Shown piece by piece: positions 20,705 through 30,298 of a stretch of 64,000 bases of DNA. Position 1 is the stretch's first letter; each line of letters opens with the position of its first letter. This DNA is from Herbiconiux flava (GTDB taxonomy: Bacteria; Actinomycetota; Actinomycetes; Actinomycetales; Microbacteriaceae), in NCBI RefSeq assembly GCF_013409865.1, contig NZ_JACCBM010000001.1, forward strand, positions 992,001 through 1,056,000, read 5' to 3'. The position numbers and the translations under genes are program-made. The notes under the pieces are model-generated. The model searched no databases and was not told the DNA's origin. It was given only the letters and a program-made list of their open reading frames with translations.

Positions 20705-22002
20705 CAGCTGTTTGCCCTCCGGAGTGCGCGCGGCAGGTCGGTCAGATCGCCGACGGTCAGCAGGGTGATGTCCCCGAGCGTGCGCAGCGACATCCGCTCG
20801 CCTGGCCGCGAAGCGATCGCGATCACGCGCACCCCGAGCGGGATGTGCATCGACGACGCCTGGATCTGGGTGGGAGTCACGCCGCTGCCGAACAGCAGGA
20901 ACGCCACCGACGCCTGCGGCACCGCGGTGCCGGTGGTCTTGGCGAGCTGCACGACGGTCTCGCGGCTGGTCTCGTTCTGCTCGACGGCCGAGAGCTCGTC
21001 GAGCAGGCGCCGGCCGGTCTCGGCATGCAGGGTGCTCCCGGGGGTGAGCACGGTGATCTCCCGCTCCTCCATCAGCGCCTGCACGGCGAGCGAGCCGCAG
21101 ACCGAGACCGCGAGCTCGAACTCCTCGTCGCCTCGCTCGCCGTCGGCGTAGTCGGCGCGGTTCGTCGAGAGCGCGATGGCGAGGTGCGAGCGTCGGGTCT
21201 CCTCGAACTGGCGCACCATCAGCTTGCCCGTGCGGGCGGAGGTCTTCCAGTGGATGTACCGCCGGTCATCCCCCGGCACGTACTCGCGCAGCGCGTGGAA
21301 CGAGACGTCGTTGTCCGACAGCACCCGGCTCTCGACGCCCTCGAGGTCGCGCAGGAATCCCGACGACGAGCCGCCGAGCGAGACGGTCCTCGGATGCACG
21401 AACAGGTCGACCGGGTCGGTCCACCGCAGCTCCCGCCGCAGCAGGCCCAGCGGATCGCCGCGAACCGATCGCACGGGCCCGACCACGATCACGGCACGAC
21501 GGCCGGTCGGGATGCCGAACAGCTCGTCGTGCTCGGCCTCCGGAGCGAGGCGCGGCAGCTGGAAGGATGCGAAGGCCGAGCCGACGGGCAGCTCGATGCG
21601 GGCGGGCAGGAGGGTGCGGGCCGAGGTGTTCGAGACGGCGAGCCGGCCGACGGCCCGCTCACCCACCACCACGCGGGTGAGGGCGAGGTCGAGCCGCACC
21701 GCGTAGGCCGAGCGCCCCACGGCGAAGCCGATCGCGATCAGCAGCGCGGCGAGCAGCACGAAGCCGATCACCAGCAGCTCCCGCCAGCCCAGCGCCAGGC
21801 CGGCGACGATCGCGACGACCGTCACGCCGAGCACGGCCCAGCCGAACCCCGACACGGTGCCGAGCACCGGGCCGACGGCGGGCGCGACGGCGGACCCGGC
21901 GCGCCGTGCCGTCGTCGACACCGCGGGCCAGCCCGTCTCCGTCACCCAGCGCGCGGGCGCCGATCCGCGGATCGCGCGCGCGCCCTCCCCCGCCCGGCTC
22001 AT
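20704..22002 (-). CDS. DUF58 domain membrane protein
   Basis: A 432-residue protein with two adjacent membrane helices (~45-90) and a cytoplasmic or von Willebrand-like domain carrying the DUF58 signature YVPGDDRRYIHWKTSARTG, followed by FEE (~285-310). DUF58 proteins accompany MoxR AAA+ ATPases and are thought to be their assembly clients or adaptors. The stop overlaps the transglutaminase start and the start overlaps the MoxR stop, so the trio is translationally coupled. The exact function is unknown. Confidence 0.9.
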   Translation of the reverse strand: MSRAGEGARAIRGSAPARWVTETGWPAVSTTARRAGSAVAPAVGPVLGTVSGFGWAVLGVTVVAIVAGLALGWRELLVIGFVLLAALLIAIGFAVGRSAYAVRLDLALTRVVVGERAVGRLAVSNTSARTLLPARIELPVGSAFASFQLPRLAPEAEHDELFGIPTGRRAVIVVGPVRSVRGDPLGLLRRELRWTDPVDLFVHPRTVSLGGSSSGFLRDLEGVESRVLSDNDVSFHALREYVPGDDRRYIHWKTSARTGKLMVRQFEETRRSHLAIALSTNRADYADGERGDEEFELAVSVCGSLAVQALMEEREITVLTPGSTLHAETGRRLLDELSAVEQNETSRETVVQLAKTTGTAVPQASVAFLLFGSGVTPTQIQASSMHIPLGVRVIAIASRPGERMSLRTLGDITLLTVGDLTDLPRALRRANS

Positions 22003-22973
22003 GCAGCGGGTTGCCTCGACTGCGGTGCGGCGACGTCGGCCAGCACGCGGGCGAGCACGCCCTCGGCCGTCGCCCCCGAGAACTCGGCTTCGGCGTCGAG
22101 CACGAAGCGGTGGGTCCAGACGGGCCCGGCGAGCTCCTTGATGTCGTCGGGCAGCACGAAGTGCCGGCCCTGCGAGGCCGCCCAGACCTTGGCGGCGCGG
22201 ATCAGCGCCATCGCGCCGCGCACCGAGACGCCGAGGCGCGACTCGGGGGCGCTGCGGGTCTCCTCGGCGAGCTGCGCGGTGTAGCGCAGGATGGCCGGGT
22301 CGACGTGCACGGTCGCCGCGAGGTCGGCCATGTCGGCGACCGCGGAGGTGGTGATCACGGGCGAGAGGCCCGAGGAGGGGTTGCGGTTGGCGGAACCGGC
22401 GAGGATCTGCTCGGCCGACGCGAGGTCGGGGTAGCCGATCGACGTCTTGATCAGGAAGCGGTCGAGCTGCGCCTCGGGCAGCCGGTAGGTGCCCGCCTGC
22501 TCGATCGGGTTCTGGGTCGCGATCACGAGGAAGGGGCGGCCGACCTCGTGGGCGACGCCGTCGACCGACACGCGGGACTCCTCCATCACCTCGAGCAGCG
22601 CCGACTGGGTCTTCGGGCTGGCACGGTTGATCTCGTCGGCGAGCACGATCGAGGCGAAGATCGGGCCCTTGTGGAAGTCGAACGTGCGGGTGTCCTGGTC
22701 GTAGATCGTCACGCCGGTGACGTCGGAGGGCAGCAGGTCGGGCGTGAACTGGATGCGCTGGCTGGTGCCCTGCACGGTCGCCGCGATCGCCTTCGCGAGG
22801 CTCGTCTTGCCGGTGCCCGGGGCGTCCTCGAGCAGCACGTGGCCCTCGGCGATCATCGCCATCAGGGCCAGGCGCACCACGTGGTCCTTGCCCAGCACGG
22901 CCAGGCCGACGTTCTGGGTCAGCCGGTCGAAGGTGCCGGCGAACCAGGTCGCCTGCTCGGGGGTCATCGTCAT
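21999..22973 (-). CDS. MoxR-family AAA+ ATPase
   Basis: A 324-residue AAA+ chaperone-like ATPase. It shows Walker A in LLEDAPGTGKTSLAKAIA, Walker B and sensor in VLADEINRASPKTQSALLEV, sensor 1 in FLVIATQNPIE, and the MoxR lid (LPEAQLDRFLI). It would remodel or assemble the DUF58/transglutaminase membrane complex or the secretion machinery encoded downstream. The start has AGAGGAA directly upstream; the gap to the giant surface protein is only 22 bp, so they share a transcript. Confidence 0.93.
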   Translation of the reverse strand: MTMTPEQATWFAGTFDRLTQNVGLAVLGKDHVVRLALMAMIAEGHVLLEDAPGTGKTSLAKAIAATVQGTSQRIQFTPDLLPSDVTGVTIYDQDTRTFDFHKGPIFASIVLADEINRASPKTQSALLEVMEESRVSVDGVAHEVGRPFLVIATQNPIEQAGTYRLPEAQLDRFLIKTSIGYPDLASAEQILAGSANRNPSSGLSPVITTSAVADMADLAATVHVDPAILRYTAQLAEETRSAPESRLGVSVRGAMALIRAAKVWAASQGRHFVLPDDIKELAGPVWTHRFVLDAEAEFSGATAEGVLARVLADVAAPQSRQPAA

Positions 22974-22995
22974 CGTTCCTCTTTCATCACACGTG

Positions 22996-25900
22996 TCATC
23001 GTCTGACCTTCATCGGCGTGCCCTCGCAGTTCATGCGGGAGGCCTGGTTCTCGAGCGAGTAGGCGCCTGTGTCCTGCGTGTACCAGTTGAGCTGCTTCGA
23101 GCCGTTGCCGTTGCCGTCGACCGGGATGGTGGTGCTGAGGTACTCGCCCCCGGTCCACTCGCAGAACACGCTGCTCTGGCCGAGGAAGTTCTCGACCGTG
23201 ATCTTCATGCGCACACAGGGCGGCCCGTTGACCAGGCCCTCGCCGTCGCAGCTCTTCCACGACGACAGGAAGGCGCCCTTGGGGGGAGCCGAGCCGCTCG
23301 ACGCGCTCGTCGAGTTCTCGGAGCTCTGCCCGGCCGAGTCCTTCACCACGACGCGGATGGAGTGCTTCTCGCTGTAGGCGTCTCCGACGGTCACCGTGCC
23401 GTTGCCGGCGTTCGAGTTGAGGTTCCCGTCGACGTAGACCTCCACCGATGTGATGGGGCGTCCGTTGCCGGCCGGAGCGTTCCAGGACAGCGTCACCGAC
23501 TTCGCGTTGCCGTTCGCCGACACCGAGGGCTGCGCGAGCGGGCCGAACGGCACTCCGGCGTTCGATTCGCCGCTCGCCGGGCCCTCGTAGTTCGTCCCGT
23601 CGAGCGGGGTCGTCGCCCGCACCCGCACCGTGTAGCTCGTGCCGTTCTGCAGTCCGGTGACCTGGTAGGCCTGGGCGTTCCCGGGGATCGGGGTCCAGCC
23701 GCCGCCGTTGACGCTGTACTGGTAGATCAGCTCGCCCTGGGAGGCGCCGTTGCCCGAGGCGCTGGCGCCGCGGTCGAAGGTGACGCTGCCGTCGCCCTCC
23801 GAGGTGATCGTCGCAGGACCGGCTGCTCCCGGCGGAGTGAAGCTCCGGCGGGGGGCCGAGGCCGCCGAGGGAGCGCCCTCGCCCGCCTTGTTGGTCGCGG
23901 TCACCGAGAAGGTGTAGTCGCTCTCCGAGGTGTCGAGCCGCACGGTCTGCTCGGTGGCGGTGAGCCCGGGCAGGCTGTCGACCGGGCTGCCGCCGCGGAG
24001 GATGGTCAGCGTGTACTTGAGGTTGTCGTCGCCGTTGCCCGAGGGCTTGCTCCAAGCAACCCGCATCTGCGACTGCCCGCCGACGGGGTCGAGCCGGGTC
24101 GTGCTCGGCTGACCCGGGGCCTCCGGCTTTCCGGCCGGGATCTCGGTCGCCGAGAAGGCGCTGAAGTCGGAGGGCTCGGGGGCCTTGTTCACGGCCTGCA
24201 CCCGCACCTGGTAGGCGGTGCCGTTCTCGAGGCCCTCCCAGACGATCGAGTTGCCCGTCACGCCGTAGCGCGAGGGGGCTCCGCGCGCCGGGGCGGGGGA
24301 GATCTCGAGGTTGAACGACTGCACCGCCGAGCCGGGGGTCGGGGGCGTCACCCAGCTCACCTCGAGGCTCTTGTCGCCGAACTTCAGGGTCGGCGGCTGG
24401 GGCTGATCGGGACGCGCGTCCGGTCGGGCCACGGCCGAGGAGGGCGACGGGTCTGAGGTGCCCACCGAGTTCGTCGCCGTGACGGTGAAGGTGTACTCGA
24501 CGTCGTTGGTGAGACCGTCGAGCGTGCACGTCGTCGACGCGCAGGTCTTCGTGTAGCCCTGGGGGCTCGTCACGGTGTAGCTCGTGATCTCGGCGCCGTT
24601 GTTCACCGGGGACGCCCAGTTCAGCACGACCGTGCGGTCCTGGATGCTCGTGACCGTCGGCGTCGCGGGGGCGTCGGGGCGGCCCTGTACGGTGAGCTGG
24701 ATGCGCCCGTCTGCTTGGCGTGACGGGTCGCCCGTGGCGTCGATGATGCCGTAGCGCACGACCATGGTGCCCACGAAGTCGGCCGCCGGGGTCACGGAGA
24801 CGTCCGAGCCCGAGAAGTCGGCGTTGCCGGTGCCCGTCTCGATGGCGACCTCGGTGATCCTCAGGGGGGTGTCGGGGAACGGATTGAAGTCGTTCGCCAG
24901 TACCGGCACCGAGACCGTCTGGCCCTGGTTGGCCTGCGGCACGATGTCGTCCGTGGCCGACGGGGGCGTGCGGGTGGTTGCGAGCACCGAGATCTGCACG
25001 GCCCCGCGCACCGGCGTGTTGACGCCGTCGGAGACCTCGATGTCGAGGGTGGAGGGGTTCAGCGGGGCATCGGCATCCGCCCGGGCCACGAGCGTCGAGC
25101 CGTCGAGGCGCACCGAGACGCCGGCCGGAGCGTCGCCGACGATCGCGAAGGTCAGGGCCTCGAGCTCGCCCTCGTCGGGGTCCTCCGCGGCGCCGCGCAG
25201 GTCGATCGACTGCTCGTCCTCGCCCGCCGCGACGGTGAGCTCGGCGCCCTTGAAGGTGGGCGGGGTGTTGTAGTCCGAGACGACGGTGATGGGGATGACG
25301 AGGGTCGCCGTGCGGCCGTCCGGGTCGTCGGGGCCCGTGCCGTCGGTGACCTCGAAGCTCAGGGCGTCGGGGCCGTCGTAGCGCGGCTTCGGCGTGTAGC
25401 GGAGGGTGTCGGCATCGGCGAGGAGGTCGTCGCCGTTCGAGTTCGCGGCCCTCACGGTGTCGGCCTCGGTGATGCGCACCGACTTGCCCTCGCCGACCAG
25501 CACGTAGTCCGAGAGCTCGACGTCGACCGTTTGGCCGTCGTTCACCACGAGCGGCTCGATGCCCGGCCGCAGCACGGGCGGCAGCGTGTCGCTGCCCGGC
25601 ACGTTCACGAAGGCCGAGGCGGTCAGGCCGTCCTGGTCGGTGACGGTGTAGGTGATGATCTGCGAGGTCGGCAGCAGGGTGATCTGCAGGTTGCCGCTCG
25701 CGAGCGGGGTGGCGGCGGGGTCGGAGCTCGTGACCGTGAGGCCCTCGATCGTGCCGTCGGGGTCGTCGTCGTTCTCGCGCACGTTCACGTCGACGGTCTC
25801 GCGGTCGAGCATGTCGGCGACGGGCACCTGGTCGTCACGGGCGATGGGCGAGGCGAGCGGAGCATCCGGACTCACCTGCACCAGCAGCGTGCCGGCCGCC

Positions 25901-28900
25901 GCCGCACCCCAGCGGTCGACGATCGTGTACTGCAGCGTGTAGTCGCCGGCCTCACCCGGGGCGGTGACGAGCACGCGGCCGCCCTCGACCGAGGCGGTCA
26001 CGCCGTCGGGCACGGTCAGGCCCTCGGAGCGGATGGCGATGGGGTCGCCGTCGGGGTCGTTGTCGTTCTCCATCACGTCGACCGCGACCGTGCGGCCGGG
26101 GCGGGCCGAGATGGCGTCCTTCACCGCGTACGGCGGCTGGTTCGACTCGCTCGCGGGGATGATGCCGACGAGCACGGAGGCCGTGGCCGAGGCGCCGAGC
26201 CGGTCGCGCACGGTGTATGTGAACGTGTCGGTCCCGGATGCGTCGGGGTACGCCTCGTAGACGAGCCACGCCTCCCCGACCTCGGTGATGCGCCCCTTGC
26301 CCGGCGCCGAGCTCTGGCCCACGAGCTCGACCGAGTCGCCGTCGGGGTCGATGCCGTCGAGCGGGATCGGGATGCGCACGGTCGTGCCCTGCAGCGCCCG
26401 GATCGTGACGTCCTGCGGTCGCGGCGGCGCGTTGGTGCCGTCGTCGGGGCCGACGATGCGGATGGTGATGTAGCCGGCGTCCTTCTGGCCCTGCGAGTCG
26501 ACGGCCTCGTAGGTGGCGTAGACGGTCTTGGGCTCGGGCCCGGCGTTGAAGCGCACGGTGTCGCCGGCCACGAAGATGCTGCCGTCGGCCGGGTCGACCA
26601 CGGGGTCGATCAGCGTGGGCGAGAGCGAGAGCGTGTCGCCGTTCGGATGGGTGTCGTTCGCGAGCACCGGGATCGTCACGATGTCGCCGACCCGCACCGT
26701 GACGTCGTCGTCCTCCGCGTTCGGCGGGAGCAGCCGGTCGGGGGCGGGGATCGGCGTGACGAACACCTCGCCGCGTGAGGAGGCCGCCCCGTTCGACACC
26801 GTGTAGGTGATGGTGATCGGGTCGGTGAGCCCGCGGTCGGTGATGCGCAGGATCTCGTGCTCGAGCACCTCGACGCTCACGCCCGCCTCGGCCGGCACCT
26901 GCACCGACTGCACGGCGAGGATGCCGCCGTTCGGGTCGGTGTCGTTCGACAGCACGTTGACGAGCGTGGTGCCGCCGTTCGGCAGCTGGGCCGTGTCGCG
27001 CACGGCGATCGGCGGGTCGGTGCTGTCGGTGACGGGCAGCACGGTGACGCGCACGAGGCCCTCGGCGGTCTTCGGGCCGTCGGAGACCAGGTACTGCACG
27101 TAGTAGTCACCCGGGGTGCTGCTGGTGAAGTCGAAGGTGCCGGTGGTGTAGTCGGGCTGCAGCGCGGCGCCGGGGGTCTCGTTCACCTTCGCCAGGCGGA
27201 GCGGTGCTCCCGACGGGCTGAGGTCGTTGTCCATGGGCGCCACGGTCACGCGCTCGTCGACGGTCGTGACGACCGTGTCGCCGTTGGTCACCGGCGCGAG
27301 GCTGCCGGGGTCGCGCACCTGGAAGCGCACGGTGCCCTCGGTCTCGGTGCGGCCGTCGGAGACGACGACCGTCACCTCCTTCGGGCCGGTGTCCTGGTCG
27401 ATGCTGGTGAAGCTGATCTGGCCGTCGGGTCGGTACTGCACCTGGTCGTCGGTGCCGGTCGAGGCGCCGACGACGTAGAGGTCGTCGCCGTCGGGGTCGA
27501 TGAAGTCGGGCAGCACGTTGTGGTTGACGCTCGCCCCGAGCTCGACCAGCACGTCGGTGACGCGCTTCTGCTTCGGCGGGGCGTTCTCCTCGTCGCCGCG
27601 CACGCTGAGCGAGACGGTGGCGGTGTCGCTGCCGCCGCGGCCGTCGTCGACGGTGTACCCGAAGCTCGCGCTGCCCGAGGCGTCGGGCGAGACGACGATC
27701 TGCAGGGCCGCTCCGTTCAGGATGCGCTGCACCTCGCCGATCCCGGGCTGGGAGCCCTCGATCTTCGCGGTGAGCATGTCGCCGTCGGGGTCGAGGTCGT
27801 TGTCGAGCACGGGCAGCACCACGGTGCGGCCGGGCCGCACGCCGAAGGCGTCGTCCTCGGCCGTCGGAGGAGTGTTCTCCTCGGAGCGGTCGGGCAGCAG
27901 CACCTGGAGTTCGTCCTCGGTGCTGTCCTCCTCCTCGTCGGAGTCGCTCTGCTCGGGCGGCGGGGCGATGTCGTCCCAGTTGTCGACCTTCTTCATGTCC
28001 TGGTTCACCAGGAACACGACGCCGGTCGACACGTCGTTCAGCACCACGACGTCGCGGTTCACCCGGAAGCGGAGGTCGGCGTTCGCCGCCAGGCCGTCGA
28101 TCTGATCCTCGACGTCGTTCGCGTCGCCCGAGCAGTCGCGGAGGAAGGCCCCCGATCCGGACCAGGCGGCGTACGCGCATCCGTTCAGGAAGACCGGCGC
28201 GGCCGGTGTGCCGGGTTCGCCCCCGGCGGGGATCACGGTGGCCTCGCCGCCGTCGAGGGGCTGCCGGATGAGCGAGGTCTTCGTCGCGACCAGCACGTCG
28301 GAGGAGGCCGGCCCGGTGGGCTGCACGACACCGCCCTCGGCGTCGGGCAGCTCGACCACGGAGCCGCCGGGCAGGTGCAGGCTTCCGGAGGAGGCGTCGA
28401 AGACGACGGCCTGGTCGCCGACGGTGGTCAGGGTGAGGCGCGCGCCCTCCTCGACCTCGGGGAAGTCGGTGCTGGCCGGCTCGACGGGGAGGCCGCCGTT
28501 CTCGTCGCGGTCGTACTCGAGCAGCTTGCCGGCGGAGGTCGACAGCGCGTGCACGTTGCCCGCGGCGTCGGCCACGGCTGCGCCGGCGCCGCCGAGCTCG
28601 CCGAGCGGCTCGTCGGGGTCGAGCTGCAGGCCCGCGGCGTTCGACGAGGGGCCGGCCCAGAGCTCTCCGGTCTCGCGGTCGAGCACCGTGAGCGTCGGGC
28701 CTCCGAGTGACACCGATGACTCGGGAGGGAGGATGAGGGGCGCCTCGAGCGCCATGGTGACCGGGTTGACCGGGGTGAGGGAGGAGCCCGTGGTGTCGAG
28801 CATCAGCACCGTCTCGTCGCGCTGCAGCACGTCGAACTCGGTGGAGGAGGTGCGGAGGCCCCCGTCGATCACCTGCGCGGGGTGGTTGAGGTGCCCGAGC

Positions 28901-29085
28901 AGCAGCCCGGAGGGCTTCGTCACCCAGACACCGCCGTCGTTGAGGTCGACGTCGGCCGTCTCGATGCCCTCGTAGAGGAACGCCATCGTGGTCACGCCGA
29001 TCGCCAGAGCGGCGATGGTGGCCACCGATGCCGTCGTCGCCTTGCGACGGCGGATCGCCTCGAACAGCCTCACACGGGTCTCCAC
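22996..29085 (-). CDS. Giant membrane-tethered cadherin-like/Fn3 repeat protein
   Basis: A 2029-residue protein that opens the operon. A basic N-terminus (EAIRRRKATT) and one membrane helix (~18-38) suggest N-in, C-out anchoring. Residues ~40-400 are beta-rich and unassigned. About ten Ig/cadherin-like repeats follow, marked by N-D-x-D-P-x-G loops (LDNDLDPDGD, LSNDTDPNGG, LANDTHPNGD, MENDNDPDGD, RENDDDPDGT), which may bind Ca2+. Five Fn3 domains come next (~1500-1920), and a C-terminal ~100-residue domain with four Cys. There is no LPXTG motif. The start is GTG. It probably spans the wall as a fibre, adhesin or scaffold for the co-encoded secretion system; the role is inferred from position. 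Confidence 0.88.
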   Translation of the reverse strand: METRVRLFEAIRRRKATTASVATIAALAIGVTTMAFLYEGIETADVDLNDGGVWVTKPSGLLLGHLNHPAQVIDGGLRTSSTEFDVLQRDETVLMLDTTGSSLTPVNPVTMALEAPLILPPESSVSLGGPTLTVLDRETGELWAGPSSNAAGLQLDPDEPLGELGGAGAAVADAAGNVHALSTSAGKLLEYDRDENGGLPVEPASTDFPEVEEGARLTLTTVGDQAVVFDASSGSLHLPGGSVVELPDAEGGVVQPTGPASSDVLVATKTSLIRQPLDGGEATVIPAGGEPGTPAAPVFLNGCAYAAWSGSGAFLRDCSGDANDVEDQIDGLAANADLRFRVNRDVVVLNDVSTGVVFLVNQDMKKVDNWDDIAPPPEQSDSDEEEDSTEDELQVLLPDRSEENTPPTAEDDAFGVRPGRTVVLPVLDNDLDPDGDMLTAKIEGSQPGIGEVQRILNGAALQIVVSPDASGSASFGYTVDDGRGGSDTATVSLSVRGDEENAPPKQKRVTDVLVELGASVNHNVLPDFIDPDGDDLYVVGASTGTDDQVQYRPDGQISFTSIDQDTGPKEVTVVVSDGRTETEGTVRFQVRDPGSLAPVTNGDTVVTTVDERVTVAPMDNDLSPSGAPLRLAKVNETPGAALQPDYTTGTFDFTSSTPGDYYVQYLVSDGPKTAEGLVRVTVLPVTDSTDPPIAVRDTAQLPNGGTTLVNVLSNDTDPNGGILAVQSVQVPAEAGVSVEVLEHEILRITDRGLTDPITITYTVSNGAASSRGEVFVTPIPAPDRLLPPNAEDDDVTVRVGDIVTIPVLANDTHPNGDTLSLSPTLIDPVVDPADGSIFVAGDTVRFNAGPEPKTVYATYEAVDSQGQKDAGYITIRIVGPDDGTNAPPRPQDVTIRALQGTTVRIPIPLDGIDPDGDSVELVGQSSAPGKGRITEVGEAWLVYEAYPDASGTDTFTYTVRDRLGASATASVLVGIIPASESNQPPYAVKDAISARPGRTVAVDVMENDNDPDGDPIAIRSEGLTVPDGVTASVEGGRVLVTAPGEAGDYTLQYTIVDRWGAAAAGTLLVQVSPDAPLASPIARDDQVPVADMLDRETVDVNVRENDDDPDGTIEGLTVTSSDPAATPLASGNLQITLLPTSQIITYTVTDQDGLTASAFVNVPGSDTLPPVLRPGIEPLVVNDGQTVDVELSDYVLVGEGKSVRITEADTVRAANSNGDDLLADADTLRYTPKPRYDGPDALSFEVTDGTGPDDPDGRTATLVIPITVVSDYNTPPTFKGAELTVAAGEDEQSIDLRGAAEDPDEGELEALTFAIVGDAPAGVSVRLDGSTLVARADADAPLNPSTLDIEVSDGVNTPVRGAVQISVLATTRTPPSATDDIVPQANQGQTVSVPVLANDFNPFPDTPLRITEVAIETGTGNADFSGSDVSVTPAADFVGTMVVRYGIIDATGDPSRQADGRIQLTVQGRPDAPATPTVTSIQDRTVVLNWASPVNNGAEITSYTVTSPQGYTKTCASTTCTLDGLTNDVEYTFTVTATNSVGTSDPSPSSAVARPDARPDQPQPPTLKFGDKSLEVSWVTPPTPGSAVQSFNLEISPAPARGAPSRYGVTGNSIVWEGLENGTAYQVRVQAVNKAPEPSDFSAFSATEIPAGKPEAPGQPSTTRLDPVGGQSQMRVAWSKPSGNGDDNLKYTLTILRGGSPVDSLPGLTATEQTVRLDTSESDYTFSVTATNKAGEGAPSAASAPRRSFTPPGAAGPATITSEGDGSVTFDRGASASGNGASQGELIYQYSVNGGGWTPIPGNAQAYQVTGLQNGTSYTVRVRATTPLDGTNYEGPASGESNAGVPFGPLAQPSVSANGNAKSVTLSWNAPAGNGRPITSVEVYVDGNLNSNAGNGTVTVGDAYSEKHSIRVVVKDSAGQSSENSTSASSGSAPPKGAFLSSWKSCDGEGLVNGPPCVRMKITVENFLGQSSVFCEWTGGEYLSTTIPVDGNGNGSKQLNWYTQDTGAYSLENQASRMNCEGTPMKVRR

Positions 29086-29187
29086 ATCGTCAACGGTGTC
29101 CAGCGGTGTGGGTAAGACGGCGGGTCAGGACACATGGGTGAGCGATTCCTGCGGCTCCCGACTTCGGGTGGGGGGAGCCCCGCACAT

Positions 29188-29217
29188 CGGCAATTCAAGC
29201 ACGGTTCCGAATTGCCG
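29188..29217. promoter_or_regulatory. Inverted repeat upstream of the T7SS-like operon
   Basis: CGGCAATTC-N12-GAATTGCCG is a perfect 9-bp dyad about 100 bp upstream of the giant protein start and 85 bp upstream of the divergent carboxypeptidase. It is AT-richer than its surroundings. A smaller dyad GGGGAG-aa-CTCCCC lies at 29244-29257. The 216-bp gap holds no gene. An operator for the divergent promoters is likely; the binding protein is unknown. Confidence 0.55.
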
Positions 29218-29301
29218 CCCAAATCGGGTGCCACCTTTTAAGGGGGGAGAACTCCCCATTGCGTCACGGGGTTCCGATGCACCGGGCGTTATGCTCGTCG
29301 G

Positions 29302-30228
29302 GTGTCGAGGTTGATGGACCGCCGGCAGCGGCGCTCGCGGCGTCGCGTGCGCGGAGTGCTGATCGGCGCCGCCTCCCTCGTGGTCGTGGCGCTCCTCGTG
29401 GGCGGTGCGCTCGTGGTGACCGGGGTGCTGCATCCCGCCGGTGGAGTGCTGGCGGCTCCGACGGCACTGCCGGCCCCGTCGTTCACGGCGGCACCCTCGT
29501 CGTCCCCTGCTCCGACGCAGCCACCCGTGGCCTCGGCCACCGTCTCACCGGCTCCTTCTCCCTCCGCTTCGCCCGAGCCGGCCGCCCCGCCGGCGCCTCC
29601 CGCCTTCGACCGATCGGCGAACTCCGTGGACGATCCGCTCAGCCCCTGGGTCGTGGTGAACAAGCTCCGCCCCATCCAGGACGGCGCCGACTACGGCCCG
29701 CCCGACCTCGTCGACCTGCCGGGCGACATCCCGAACCCGAACGGCTACCAGCTCCGCGCCGACGCGGCGTCGGCCCTGGTCGACATGTTCCATGCGGCGG
29801 CGGGCGAGGCGGGCATCCAGCTGGTCGCGCAGAGCGGCTACCGCTCGTACAGCGTGCAGGTGCGCGCCTACGACTACTACGTGAACTCGCTCGGTGTCGA
29901 GGGGGCCGACCTCACCAGCGCCCGCCCCGGCTTCAGTGAGCACCAGACCGGCATGGCGATGGACATCCTCGACACGGTCTCCGGATGCTCGACCGACGGT
30001 CGCTGCTTCGCGAACACCCCCGCCTACACCTGGCTGCAGCAGAACGCCCACCGCTTCGGCTACGTGCTGCGCTACCCCGACGGCGGCACCCCCGTGACCG
30101 GTTACGAGTTCGAGCCGTGGCACTGGCGCTGGGTCGGGGTGCCGCTCGCGACGGAGCTGCACACGACGGGCATCCCGACCCTCGAGGAGTACTTCGGGCT
30201 GCCCGCGGCCCCCGGCTACGCGGGCTGA
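29302..30228 (+). CDS. VanY/DacB-type D-Ala-D-Ala carboxypeptidase (peptidase M15B)
   Basis: A 308-residue exported zinc peptidase that trims the D-Ala end of peptidoglycan stems. It has an Arg-rich N-terminus and one signal-anchor helix (~17-42), a Pro/Ser/Ala-rich wall-spanning linker (~50-100), and a C-terminal catalytic domain. The M15 metal motif is SEHQTGMAMD (H and D ligands) and the second His lies in EPWHWRWVG. Divergent from the secretion operon with a shared intergenic dyad; wall remodelling could assist its assembly. The start is GTG at 29302, with an ATG at 29314 as alternative. Confidence 0.9.
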   Translation: MSRLMDRRQRRSRRRVRGVLIGAASLVVVALLVGGALVVTGVLHPAGGVLAAPTALPAPSFTAAPSSSPAPTQPPVASATVSPAPSPSASPEPAAPPAPPAFDRSANSVDDPLSPWVVVNKLRPIQDGADYGPPDLVDLPGDIPNPNGYQLRADAASALVDMFHAAAGEAGIQLVAQSGYRSYSVQVRAYDYYVNSLGVEGADLTSARPGFSEHQTGMAMDILDTVSGCSTDGRCFANTPAYTWLQQNAHRFGYVLRYPDGGTPVTGYEFEPWHWRWVGVPLATELHTTGIPTLEEYFGLPAAPGYAG

Positions 30229-30298
30229 GGCCCTTCTTCGCAGCCCAACCCCCAAAGAGCTATTTGACGGTCGGATGCGCGGCCCGCACGATGGCTCC

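Noticed and set aside
22717..28710. Several long plus-strand frames opposite the giant repeat protein
   Set aside because: They are rich in His, Arg, Val and Gly, without domains, while the opposite strand gives clean cadherin-like and Fn3 repeats.
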